Shown here: piece by piece, positions 1-6,637 of the stretch
Layout: each line of letters opens with the position of its first letter
Position numbering within the stretch: the first letter of the stretch is position 1
Origin: an uncultured Clostridia bacterium
GTDB lineage: Bacteria; Bacillota; Clostridia; Oscillospirales; Oscillospiraceae
Direction of reading: 5' to 3'
Assembly: GCA_946006895.1 (NCBI GenBank)
Contig: CAMFZO010000027.1
Span: 1 to 11,237 of the forward strand
Length of the DNA: 11,237 bases
The notes under the pieces: generated by a model
The model's input: the letters and a program-made list of their open reading frames with translations, nothing else
Databases searched by the model: none
Told to the model about the DNA's origin: nothing
Program-made: the position numbers and the translations under genes

Positions 1-713
1 TGGCCTACCGTGCCATTTCTCTGCTGATTCGCCGTCCCCCCGGACGGGAAGCTTACCCCGGCGACGTGTTCTACCTCCACTCCCGTCTGCTGGAGCGGGC
101 GGCGCAGCTGTCCCCGGAGCTTGGCGGCGGCAGCCTCACCGCCCTGCCCATCATTGAGACCCAGGCCGGCGACGTTTCCGCCTATATCCCCACCAACGTC
201 ATTTCCATCACCGACGGTCAGATTTATCTGGAATCCGAGCTGTTCCATTCCGGCGTCATGCCGGCCATCAACCCGGGCATCTCCGTGTCCCGTGTCGGCG
301 GCAGCGCCCAGATCAAGGCCATGAAGAAGGTTGCCGGCTCTCTGAAGCTGATGTACTCCCAGTACCGCGAGCTGCAGTCCTTTTCCCAGTTCGGCTCCGA
401 CCTGGACGCCGACACCAAGGCCCGTCTGGCCCAGGGCGAGCGTATCGTGGAGATCCTGAAGCAGGACCGCAACAGTCCCATCGACGTGGAGCTGCAGGTG
501 TGCATCATCTACGCCGTGACGAAAAACCTGTTGACCGACGTTCCGGTGGAGCGCATCCGCGACTATGAGGCGGCGCTGTTTGAGTATCTCAAGGTCCAGC
601 GCCCCGCGATTCTGGAGAGCATCCGTGACACCAGGGAGCTGACCAAGACAACGGAAGAAGAACTGCGCCAGGCCATTGAGGTTTGCAAGGAGCAGTTTGT
701 CCCGAAGGAGTAA
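1..713 (+). CDS. atpA: F0F1 ATP synthase subunit alpha, C-terminal part (5' truncated by window edge)
   Basis: Non-catalytic nucleotide-binding subunit of the F1 head, which alternates with beta in the membrane-attached ATP synthase. The reading frame is open from base 3 and ends in TAA at 711-713, giving 236 residues of a family that is usually about 500 long, so roughly the first half including the P-loop lies outside the window. Family blocks seen are GREAYPGDVFYLHSRL near the start, ALPIIETQAGDVSAYIPTN, and GISVSRVGGSAQ, whose Arg (codon 291-293) corresponds to the arginine finger that contacts the beta catalytic site. The C-terminal helical domain (about residues 115-236) is intact. The GTG at 66 is an internal Val, not a start. 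atpG starts 3 bases after the stop, as expected in an atp operon. Confidence 0.97.
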   Translation, partial: AYRAISLLIRRPPGREAYPGDVFYLHSRLLERAAQLSPELGGGSLTALPIIETQAGDVSAYIPTNVISITDGQIYLESELFHSGVMPAINPGISVSRVGGSAQIKAMKKVAGSLKLMYSQYRELQSFSQFGSDLDADTKARLAQGERIVEILKQDRNSPIDVELQVCIIYAVTKNLLTDVPVERIRDYEAALFEYLKVQRPAILESIRDTRELTKTTEEELRQAIEVCKEQFVPKE

Positions 714-716
714 GCC

Positions 717-1565
717 ATGTCCGGAGCATCCATGAAACAGATCAAGACGCGGATCAAAAGCGTCGAGAGTACCCGGCAGATCACCAAGGCCATGGAGCTG
801 GTGGCCTCCAGCAAGCTGCGCAGAGCCAAGCAGCGGGTGGAGAACGCCCGGCCCTACCATGAGGTGCTGGCGGAGGCCATTTCCTCCCTTCAGGCCGGTG
901 CGGCGGAGAGCCCTACGGTCTTTGCCCAGGCGCGGGAGGTCAAGCGTACCTGCTATGTGGTCATCGCCGGTGACCGCGGTCTGGCCGGCGGCTATAACGC
1001 CAACCTGTTCCGCATGGTCAAAAGCCTGACCGAGGGGGAGGAATACTGTGTGCTTCCCGTCGGCAAAAAGGCCCTGGAGCAGTACCTGCGGCAGGGAGCG
1101 GACCTGGTCAGCACCTATTTTGGCGTCACCGGTTCCGTCGGCATCGGAGACTGTATGCAGATGGCAAAGCTCCTGTGCGAGGGCTTTGCCTCCGGCAAAT
1201 TCGACCGGGTCGTGGTGGCCTACACCAAGTTCCAGTCCATGCTTTCCCAGGTGCCTGTCACGGAGGACCTGCTTCCCATCACCCTTCGCGAGGGCGGCGA
1301 GAAGCACTACACAGGCGCTCTGGTGGAGGGAGAGGCGGAGGAACTGATCGCAAGGATTGTTCCCCAATATGTCTCCGGCATCCTCTACAGCACCCTGTGC
1401 GAGGCGGCTGCTTCAGAGCACGGCGCACGGCGCACTGCCATGAATTCCGCCAATAAGAACGCAACTGAGATTATCGACAACCTGGTGCTGCACTATAACC
1501 GTGCGCGTCAGGCGGTCATTACCCAGGAAATCACCGAAATCGTCTCCGGCGCGGAGGCGTTGTAA
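717..1565 (+). CDS. atpG: F0F1 ATP synthase subunit gamma
   Basis: Central rotor shaft of F1, linking the c-ring to the alpha3beta3 head. The protein is 282 residues, normal for the family. The N-terminal coiled-coil helix carries the hallmark KQIKTRIKSVESTRQITKAM (residues 7-26). The C-terminal helix carries ARRTAMNSANKNA followed by a long helix ending in ITEIVSGAEAL. These two termini form the antiparallel coiled coil of the shaft, with a Rossmann-like domain between them. The start ATG at 717 has AAGGAG at 705-710 with 6-base spacing. A second in-frame ATG at 732 is closer to where many homologues begin, but its upstream spacing is poorer. The gene sits 3 bases after atpA and 13 before atpD, so it is surely co-transcribed with them. 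Confidence 0.97.
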   Translation: MSGASMKQIKTRIKSVESTRQITKAMELVASSKLRRAKQRVENARPYHEVLAEAISSLQAGAAESPTVFAQAREVKRTCYVVIAGDRGLAGGYNANLFRMVKSLTEGEEYCVLPVGKKALEQYLRQGADLVSTYFGVTGSVGIGDCMQMAKLLCEGFASGKFDRVVVAYTKFQSMLSQVPVTEDLLPITLREGGEKHYTGALVEGEAEELIARIVPQYVSGILYSTLCEAAASEHGARRTAMNSANKNATEIIDNLVLHYNRARQAVITQEITEIVSGAEAL

Positions 1566-1578
1566 AGGAGAAATCCGT

Positions 1579-2978
<1,400 letters not shown>

Positions 2979-2982
<4 letters not shown>

Positions 2983-3377
2983 GCAGCTTCCGGCTTCAGA
3001 TCGTCACCACGGAGGGCAGCCTCTTTGACGGTGAGGCGGAGGCGCTGCGTCTGCGCACCAGCGAGGGCTATGTCAGCATCCGCGCCGGACACGCCGACTA
3101 CATCGCCGCGCTGGATATTGGCATGGTGACGGTGACACAGAACGGTGTGAGCCGCAACGCTGCCTGCGGCGGCGGTTTTCTCAGCGTGGAAAAGGGTGAG
3201 GTGCGCCTGGTGGCTACCACCTTTGAATATGCCGAGGACATCGACGCCGAACGTGCCGAGCAGGCGAAAAAACGGGCGGAAGAACGGCTGGCCGAAGCCA
3301 AGGAGGAAAAGGACATCCTGCTGGCCAAAGCAAAGCTGTCCCGCGCCCTCAACCGCCTGGCTGTGGTAAAGGAATAG
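2979..3377 (+). CDS. atpC: F0F1 ATP synthase subunit epsilon
   Basis: Small rotor subunit that binds gamma and the c-ring and in many bacteria inhibits ATP hydrolysis. The protein is 132 residues, usual for the family. The N-terminal beta-sandwich begins FRLQIVTTEGSLFDGEAEAL, with the conserved turn EGYVSIRAGHADYIAAL near residues 29-45. The C-terminal part (about 86-130) is highly charged and helical (AERAEQAKKRAEERLAEAKEE), matching the two-helix inhibitory domain. The start codon sits inside the atpD stop (ATGA), with AAAGGGT-type purines upstream inside atpD. This is the last recognised gene of the atp operon. The stop is TAG at 3375-3377, and hairpins and a terminator follow. Confidence 0.95.
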
Positions 3378-3383
3378 AACTCC

Positions 3384-3479
3384 ATGCGCGCACAGTACAC
3401 CGCGAAGGACGGCAAGGATTCCACGCATGAAGTTTTACGCGCAGGTGGGCCGTCTCGTCCCACGCGCTTGAAAGTTTAA
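3384..3479 (+). CDS. Possible 31-residue small ORF after atpC (doubtful)
   Basis: An ATG 7 bases after the atpC stop opens 31 codons ending in TAA at 3477-3479. The peptide is basic, starts MRAQYTAKDGKD and ends RPTRLKV, and I recognise no domain, signal peptide or membrane segment. AAAGGAA at 3368-3374, inside the atpC 3' end, could serve as a ribosome binding site with 9-base spacing. It is in the same frame as atpC, so it could equally be a readthrough tail past TAG or the remnant of a longer C-terminus. A hairpin (3439-3467) lies inside it. I see no positive proof that it is translated. Confidence 0.2.
   Translation: MRAQYTAKDGKDSTHEVLRAGGPSRPTRLKV
3439..3467 (+). repeat. Bulged hairpin after atpC
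   Basis: GCGC (3439-3442), a 2-base bulge, then GTGGG (3445-3449) pair with CCCAC (3459-3463) and GCGC (3464-3467) around a 9-base loop. No T-tract follows, so alone it is not an intrinsic terminator. It is the first of four consecutive hairpins in the atp operon 3' region. Confidence 0.5.
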
Positions 3480-3483
3480 GGCC

Positions 3484-3502
3484 GTGCCGTCGGAGACGGC
3501 AC
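3484..3502 (+). repeat. Perfect 8-bp hairpin, atp operon 3' region
   Basis: GTGCCGTC (3484-3491), loop GGA, GACGGCAC (3495-3502). It is GC-rich and perfect but has no T-tract. It is followed at once by the palindrome ATGGCCAT (3503-3510). Possibly an mRNA 3'-end stabiliser. Confidence 0.55.
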
Positions 3503-3509
3503 ATGGCCA

Positions 3510-3535
3510 TTTTGCTATGCTTTTGCATAGCAAAA
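3510..3535 (+). repeat. Perfect 11-bp hairpin with TTTT loop
   Basis: TTTTGCTATGC (3510-3520), loop TTTT, GCATAGCAAAA (3525-3535). It lies 5 bases before the operon terminator. The A-run that follows (to 3536) also forms the upstream A-tract of that terminator. With no T-tract behind it on the plus strand it is not itself a terminator in that direction. Confidence 0.55.
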
Positions 3536-3539
3536 AGAG

Positions 3540-3570
3540 CTGCCGTGATATTTTCACGGCAGTTTTCTGT
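3540..3570 (+). terminator. Intrinsic terminator of the atp operon
   Basis: A perfect 9-bp stem CTGCCGTGA (3540-3548) / TCACGGCAG (3554-3562) with loop TATTT is followed directly by TTTTCTGT and preceded by AAAAAGAG. This is the classic Rho-independent layout, placed between atpC and the promoter of the next gene. Confidence 0.85.
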
Positions 3571-3610
3571 AAAAGATCTGTGAGATACCGGGAAAACTGT
3601 GCTTGTTCCC

Positions 3611-3657
3611 AACAGGCGATTTTTGCGCGGTACCATTGAAATTCCCGCGCTCCTGTT
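3611..3657. promoter_or_regulatory. Large nested dyad spanning the regulator gene promoter
   Basis: Two nested inverted repeats share one axis. Outer arms are AACAGG (3611-3616) and CCTGTT (3652-3657). Inner arms are GCGCGG (3625-3630) and CCGCGC (3645-3650). The -35 box lies in the central 14-base loop. Because it is upstream of the expected transcription start it would act as DNA, for example as an autoregulatory operator. That role is inference; a chance dyad remains possible. Confidence 0.4.
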
Positions 3658-3664
3658 GTATACT
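3636..3664 (+). promoter_or_regulatory. Sigma-A promoter of the Rrf2-family gene
   Basis: -35 TTGAAA at 3636-3641, a 17-base spacer, and -10 TATACT at 3659-3664, each one or two bases from consensus. The start codon is 27 bases after the -10 box, behind GGGGAGG at 3677-3683. Confidence 0.85.
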
Positions 3665-3691
3665 TATTAATAAAAAGGGGAGGAATGGACG

Positions 3692-4120
3692 ATGCTTGTT
3701 TCAACAAAAGGCAGATACGCGCTGCGCGTTATGGTGGAGCTGGCTTGTCACAGCAGGGAGGAATATGTCCCGCTGCGGACCATTGCGCAGCAGCAGAGCA
3801 TCTCCGAAAAATATCTGGAGAGCATCCTGACGGTACTGTCGAAAGCGGGCGTCATCGACGGCCTGCGGGGTAAGGGCGGAGGCTACCGGCTTAACCGCGA
3901 CCCAAAGGACTACTCCGTAGGGGAGATCCTCCGTCTGGCAGAGGGCACGCTGGCACCGGTCTCCTGCCTGGACTGCAAGCCCAACAAATGTGAACGTGCC
4001 ACTTCCTGCCGGACCCTTCCTATGTGGGAAAAGCTGGATACGCTGATCTGCAATTACCTGGACAGCGTCTCCCTTGCGGATCTGATCGACTCCTCCCGTG
4101 TCGGAGATTATCAGATCTGA
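3692..4120 (+). CDS. Rrf2-family regulator, IscR-like, probably Fe-S sensing
   Basis: A dimeric winged-helix transcription factor of the Rrf2 family (IscR, NsrR, CymR, RsrR), 142 residues. The N-terminus STKGRYALRVMVELA and the helix-turn-helix region (about 26-52, LRTIAQQQSISEKYLESIL) with wing GLRGKGGGYRL are typical. The sensor region contains C92, C95, C100 and C106, followed by LPMW. C100 and C106 with the trailing MW align by pattern with IscR cluster ligands, whereas CymR-type repressors of sulfur metabolism lack such a set. The start at 3692 has GGGGAGG 8 bases upstream; an ATG at 3685 is out of frame. The gene has its own promoter and terminator and sits just before a sulfur and Fe-S operon that it probably controls. 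Whether it answers to cluster status (IscR-like) or to cysteine supply (CymR-like) cannot be decided here. Confidence 0.9.
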   Translation: MLVSTKGRYALRVMVELACHSREEYVPLRTIAQQQSISEKYLESILTVLSKAGVIDGLRGKGGGYRLNRDPKDYSVGEILRLAEGTLAPVSCLDCKPNKCERATSCRTLPMWEKLDTLICNYLDSVSLADLIDSSRVGDYQI

Positions 4121-4138
4121 TGAACAATGGAAAAATGA

Positions 4139-4175
4139 AGAGCAGTAGACCCGGCTGACGGGTTTACTGCTCTTT
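4139..4175 (+). terminator. Terminator after the Rrf2-family gene
   Basis: AGAGCAGTAGACCCG (4139-4153), loop GCTGA, CGGGTTTACTGCTCT (4159-4173) form a 15-bp stem with one G-T pair. Only TTT follows before G, so the T-tract is short. The strong stem right after the gene still favours termination, perhaps partial. Confidence 0.7.
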
Positions 4176-4186
4176 GCCGATTGTAT

Positions 4187-4201
4187 TTGAAATTTTTTCA
4201 A
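4187..4201. promoter_or_regulatory. Perfect dyad upstream of the metY promoter
   Basis: TTGAAA (4187-4192), TTT, TTTCAA (4196-4201) is a perfect 6-bp inverted repeat whose last base is 9 bases before the -35 box. Its A/T richness could make it an UP element; its symmetry would also suit a dimeric regulator. Function is inferred. Confidence 0.35.
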
Positions 4202-4250
4202 TTAACCTATTGACAAGGTAGGAAAATAGTGCTATGATCTGGTTAACCTA
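4202..4250 (+). promoter_or_regulatory. Direct repeats TTAACCTA flanking the promoter core (candidate operator)
   Basis: The 8-mer TTAACCTA occurs at 4202-4209 and again at 4243-4250, 41 bases apart, close to four helical turns. One copy abuts the -35 box and the other lies just after the -10 box. The second is part of the palindrome GGTTAACC (4241-4248). Between them CCTA (4206-4209) and TAGG (4219-4222) form a short inverted repeat over the -35 box. The layout suits a repressor such as the neighbouring Rrf2 protein, but no known binding motif is claimed. Confidence 0.4.
4210..4238 (+). promoter_or_regulatory. Strong sigma-A promoter of the metY-cysK-nifS-iscU-mnmA operon
   Basis: Consensus -35 TTGACA at 4210-4215, a 17-base spacer, and -10 TATGAT at 4233-4238 (one mismatch). 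Transcription should start near 4245, giving a leader of roughly 130 bases before metY that contains a small upstream ORF. Confidence 0.88.
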
Positions 4251-4269
4251 CAAGAAAGGTGGGTATGAT

Positions 4270-4341
4270 ATGAACGATATTCTTCTCAGATTGCTGCGGG
4301 CAAACTTCCGCTTTGGCCGAATGTGTCGATGTCGTCAGTAA
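4270..4341 (+). CDS. Putative 23-residue leader peptide with Cys-Arg-Cys end
   Basis: A small ORF in the metY leader starts with ATG at 4270, 6 bases after GGTGGG (part of GAAAGGTGGG), and ends in TAA at 4339-4341. It reads MNDILLRL at the start and GRMCRCRQ at the end: 23 residues with six Arg and two Cys (codons 4324-4326 and 4330-4332). Metabolic operons are often controlled by leader peptides rich in the pathway's own amino acid, and here the downstream genes make and use cysteine. The stop is 37 bases before the metY start. I infer a cysteine-responsive leader. Size, ribosome binding site, position and codon content support this, but translation is not proven and no homologue could be checked. 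Confidence 0.55.
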   Translation: MNDILLRLLRANFRFGRMCRCRQ

Positions 4342-4356
4342 AAAACACAAATTCGG
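4297..4356 (+). promoter_or_regulatory. Two competing leader hairpins over the Cys codons
   Basis: Hairpin A is CGGGCAAA (4297-4304) with TTTGGCCG (4312-4319), one mismatch, 7-base loop. Hairpin B is CCGAATGTGT (4317-4326) with ACAC (4345-4348), a 2-base bulge, and ATTCGG (4351-4356). They share bases 4317-4319, so they exclude each other. B contains the first Cys codon and ends 8 bases before the metY ribosome binding site (4365-4372). No T-tract follows B, so it is not a simple intrinsic terminator. Control of translation or of Rho-type termination would be the alternatives. Confidence 0.4.
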
Positions 4357-4378
4357 ACAAAAAGAAAGGAAGATAACA

Positions 4379-5662
4379 ATGAGCAATTATAAATTTGAGA
4401 CTCTGCAGGTGCACGCCGGTCAGGAACACCCCGATCCCACCACGGATGCCCGTGCGGTACCGATCTACGCGACCACCTCTTACGTTTTTAAGGACTCCGC
4501 CCAGGCAGCGGGCCGCTTCGGCCTTACGGAGACCGGAAATATCTACACCCGCCTGATGAATCCCACCTCCTCCGTTTTTGAGGAGCGCATTGCCGCTTTG
4601 GAAGGCGGCGCTGCTGCCCTTGCTACCGCCTCCGGTGCAGCGGCCATCACCTACGCCGTTCAGAACATTGCCCGTGCCGGTGACCATATCGTCTCGTCCA
4701 CCAACCTCTACGGCGGCACCTACAACCTGTTCGCCAACACCCTGCGGGATCAGGGCTTGGACGTGACCTTTGTAGACCCCTCTCAGCCGGAGAATTTCGA
4801 GGCGGCAATCAAGGAAAACACGAAGCTGATCTACGCCGAGACTCTGGGCAATCCCAACTCCGACGTTATTGACCTGAGAGCGGTCGCAGCCATTGCCCAC
4901 CGGCACGGGATTCCGCTGATCGTGGACAACACCTTCGCCACGCCCTATTATCTCCGCCCCATCGAGTACGGCGCGGATATCGTGGTACATTCCGCCACCA
5001 AATTCATCGGCGGTCACGGAACGGTCATGGGCGGCGTCGTGGTCGATTCCGGCAAATTCGATTGGACCCAGAACGACAAGTTCCCCGGCATCACCCAGCC
5101 CAACCCCTCCTATCACGGTGTCGTTTTCTCCGAAGCCTGCGGCAACCTGGCCTACATTCTCAAGCTCCGCACCACGCTGATGCGGGATCAGGGCGCGACC
5201 ATTTCGCCTTTTAACTCCTTCCTGCTCCTGCAGGGCCTGGAGACTCTTTCCCTCCGCCTGGAGCGCCACGTGGAGAACGCACTGAAGGTGGTGGATTTCC
5301 TGAAGAACCATCCCCAGGTGGAGCGCGTCAATCATCCCTCTCTTGCCCAGGGCAGAGCCAAGGAGCTGTACGACGAATACTTCCCCAACGGAGGGGCGTC
5401 CATCTTCACCTTTGAGATCAAGGGCGATTCGGAAAAAGCAAAGAAATTCACCGAGAGCCTGGAGCTGTTCTCCCTGCTGGCCAATGTGGCCGATGTCAAG
5501 AGCCTGGTGATCCATCCGGCCTCCACGACCCATTCCCAGCTTTCCGAGAGTGAGCTGCTGACCTCCGGCATCAAACCCAACACCGTCCGCCTTTCCATCG
5601 GCACAGAACACATTGACGATATTATCGCCGACCTTGAACGCGGTTTTGAAGCCGTAAAATAA
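4379..5662 (+). CDS. metY: O-acetylhomoserine sulfhydrylase (homocysteine synthase) family
   Basis: A cytoplasmic PLP enzyme of the Cys/Met metabolism (gamma family) that joins sulfide to O-acetylhomoserine, giving homocysteine; some members also use O-acetylserine. The protein is 427 residues, a usual length for MetY and longer than typical MetB/MetC. Features are FETLQVHAGQEHPDPTT at the N-terminus, IYTRLMNPTSSVFEERIAAL (residues 55-74), VDNTFATPY (182-190), and SATKFIGGHGT with the PLP-binding Lys208. A C-terminal SLVIHPASTTHSQLSE matches the family. The frame extends upstream to 4313, but ATG 4379 has AAAGGAAG at 4365-4372 with good spacing and gives the expected start. It is the first full gene of the operon, behind the leader peptide, with cysK 27 bases downstream. 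Exact substrate preference is not readable from sequence. Confidence 0.92.
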   Translation: MSNYKFETLQVHAGQEHPDPTTDARAVPIYATTSYVFKDSAQAAGRFGLTETGNIYTRLMNPTSSVFEERIAALEGGAAALATASGAAAITYAVQNIARAGDHIVSSTNLYGGTYNLFANTLRDQGLDVTFVDPSQPENFEAAIKENTKLIYAETLGNPNSDVIDLRAVAAIAHRHGIPLIVDNTFATPYYLRPIEYGADIVVHSATKFIGGHGTVMGGVVVDSGKFDWTQNDKFPGITQPNPSYHGVVFSEACGNLAYILKLRTTLMRDQGATISPFNSFLLLQGLETLSLRLERHVENALKVVDFLKNHPQVERVNHPSLAQGRAKELYDEYFPNGGASIFTFEIKGDSEKAKKFTESLELFSLLANVADVKSLVIHPASTTHSQLSESELLTSGIKPNTVRLSIGTEHIDDIIADLERGFEAVK

Positions 5663-5689
5663 TTGCTTAATTATAAGGAGATATTTGAA

Positions 5690-6625
5690 ATGTCTGAAAG
5701 AATTTTTACCTCTGCTGACCAGCTTATTGGCGGTACGCCGCTGCTGGAGCTGACCCATATTGAAAAGAGCTTTGGCCTCGAGGCAAGGATTCTCGCCAAG
5801 TTAGAGTATTTCAACCCGGCCGGTTCGGTCAAGGACCGCATTGCCAAGGCCATGATCGACGACGCCGAGGAACGTGGCCTGCTGAAGGAAGGCTCTGTCA
5901 TCATCGAGCCGACCAGCGGCAACACCGGCATCGGCCTTGCCTCCGTTGCAGCTGCACGGGGCTACCGCATCATCATCGTCATGCCTGAGACCATGTCCGT
6001 CGAGCGCCGCCAACTGATGAAGGCCTACGGCGCGGAGCTTGTACTGACGGAGGGCGCCAAGGGTATGAAGGGTGCCATCGCACGGGCGGAGGAACTGGCA
6101 CGGGAGATCCCCAACAGCTTTGTGCCCGGTCAGTTTGTCAATCCCGCCAATCCGGCGATCCACCGCAGCACCACCGGCCCGGAGATCTGGAAGGACACCG
6201 ACGGCACGGTCGACGCTTTTGTGGCAGGTGTTGGTACCGGCGGCACCGTCACCGGTGTCGGTGAGTATCTGAAATCCCAGAATCCCAATGTCAAGGTCGT
6301 CGCCGTAGAGCCGGCTACCTCCGCAGTCCTCTCCACAGGTGTTGCCGGCGCCCACAAGATCCAGGGCATTGGCGCAGGCTTTGTACCCGAGGTACTGAAC
6401 ACGTCTATTTATGATGAAATTATCACGGTCAGCAACGAGGATGCCTTTGCCACGGGCAAGCTCATCGGCAAACAGGAGGGCGTCCTGGTCGGTATTTCCT
6501 CAGGCGCGGCAGTCCATGCCGCCATCGAACTGGCCAAGCGGCCGGAGAGCAAGGGCAAGACCATCGTGGTTCTGCTTCCCGACACGGGAGATCGTTATCT
6601 CTCCACGCCGCTGTTTGCAGATTAA
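5690..6625 (+). CDS. cysK: Cysteine synthase (O-acetylserine sulfhydrylase)
   Basis: A PLP fold-type II enzyme making cysteine from O-acetylserine and sulfide in the cytoplasm. The protein is 311 residues, normal for CysK. Key motifs are PAGSVKDR with the PLP Lys48, TSGNTG at 75-80 binding the substrate carboxylate, VGTGGT at 181-186 binding the PLP phosphate, and GISSGAA at 268-274. The C-terminus LLPDTGDRYLSTPLF is typical. The frame is open back to 5663, but ATG 5690 has AAGGAG at 5675-5680 with 9-base spacing and the right N-terminus (MSERIFTSADQLIGGTPLLE). In Bacillus, CysK also partners the Rrf2 regulator CymR, which makes the nearby Rrf2 gene notable. The next gene, the cysteine desulfurase, starts 12 bases later and consumes the cysteine made. 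Confidence 0.95.
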   Translation: MSERIFTSADQLIGGTPLLELTHIEKSFGLEARILAKLEYFNPAGSVKDRIAKAMIDDAEERGLLKEGSVIIEPTSGNTGIGLASVAAARGYRIIIVMPETMSVERRQLMKAYGAELVLTEGAKGMKGAIARAEELAREIPNSFVPGQFVNPANPAIHRSTTGPEIWKDTDGTVDAFVAGVGTGGTVTGVGEYLKSQNPNVKVVAVEPATSAVLSTGVAGAHKIQGIGAGFVPEVLNTSIYDEIITVSNEDAFATGKLIGKQEGVLVGISSGAAVHAAIELAKRPESKGKTIVVLLPDTGDRYLSTPLFAD

Positions 6626-6637
6626 GGAGAGCGCTCA

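Noticed and set aside
4241..4378. Riboswitch or T-box in the metY leader
   Set aside because: I see no T-box sequence, no SAM-type core and no terminator with T-tract in the roughly 130-base leader; the upstream ORF explains the space better.
4286..5758. 490-codon open frame on the minus strand opposite metY
   Set aside because: It is the complement of a clearly conserved PLP enzyme with intact motifs. The minus-strand translation shows no recognisable domain. Long antisense frames arise readily in GC-rich genes.
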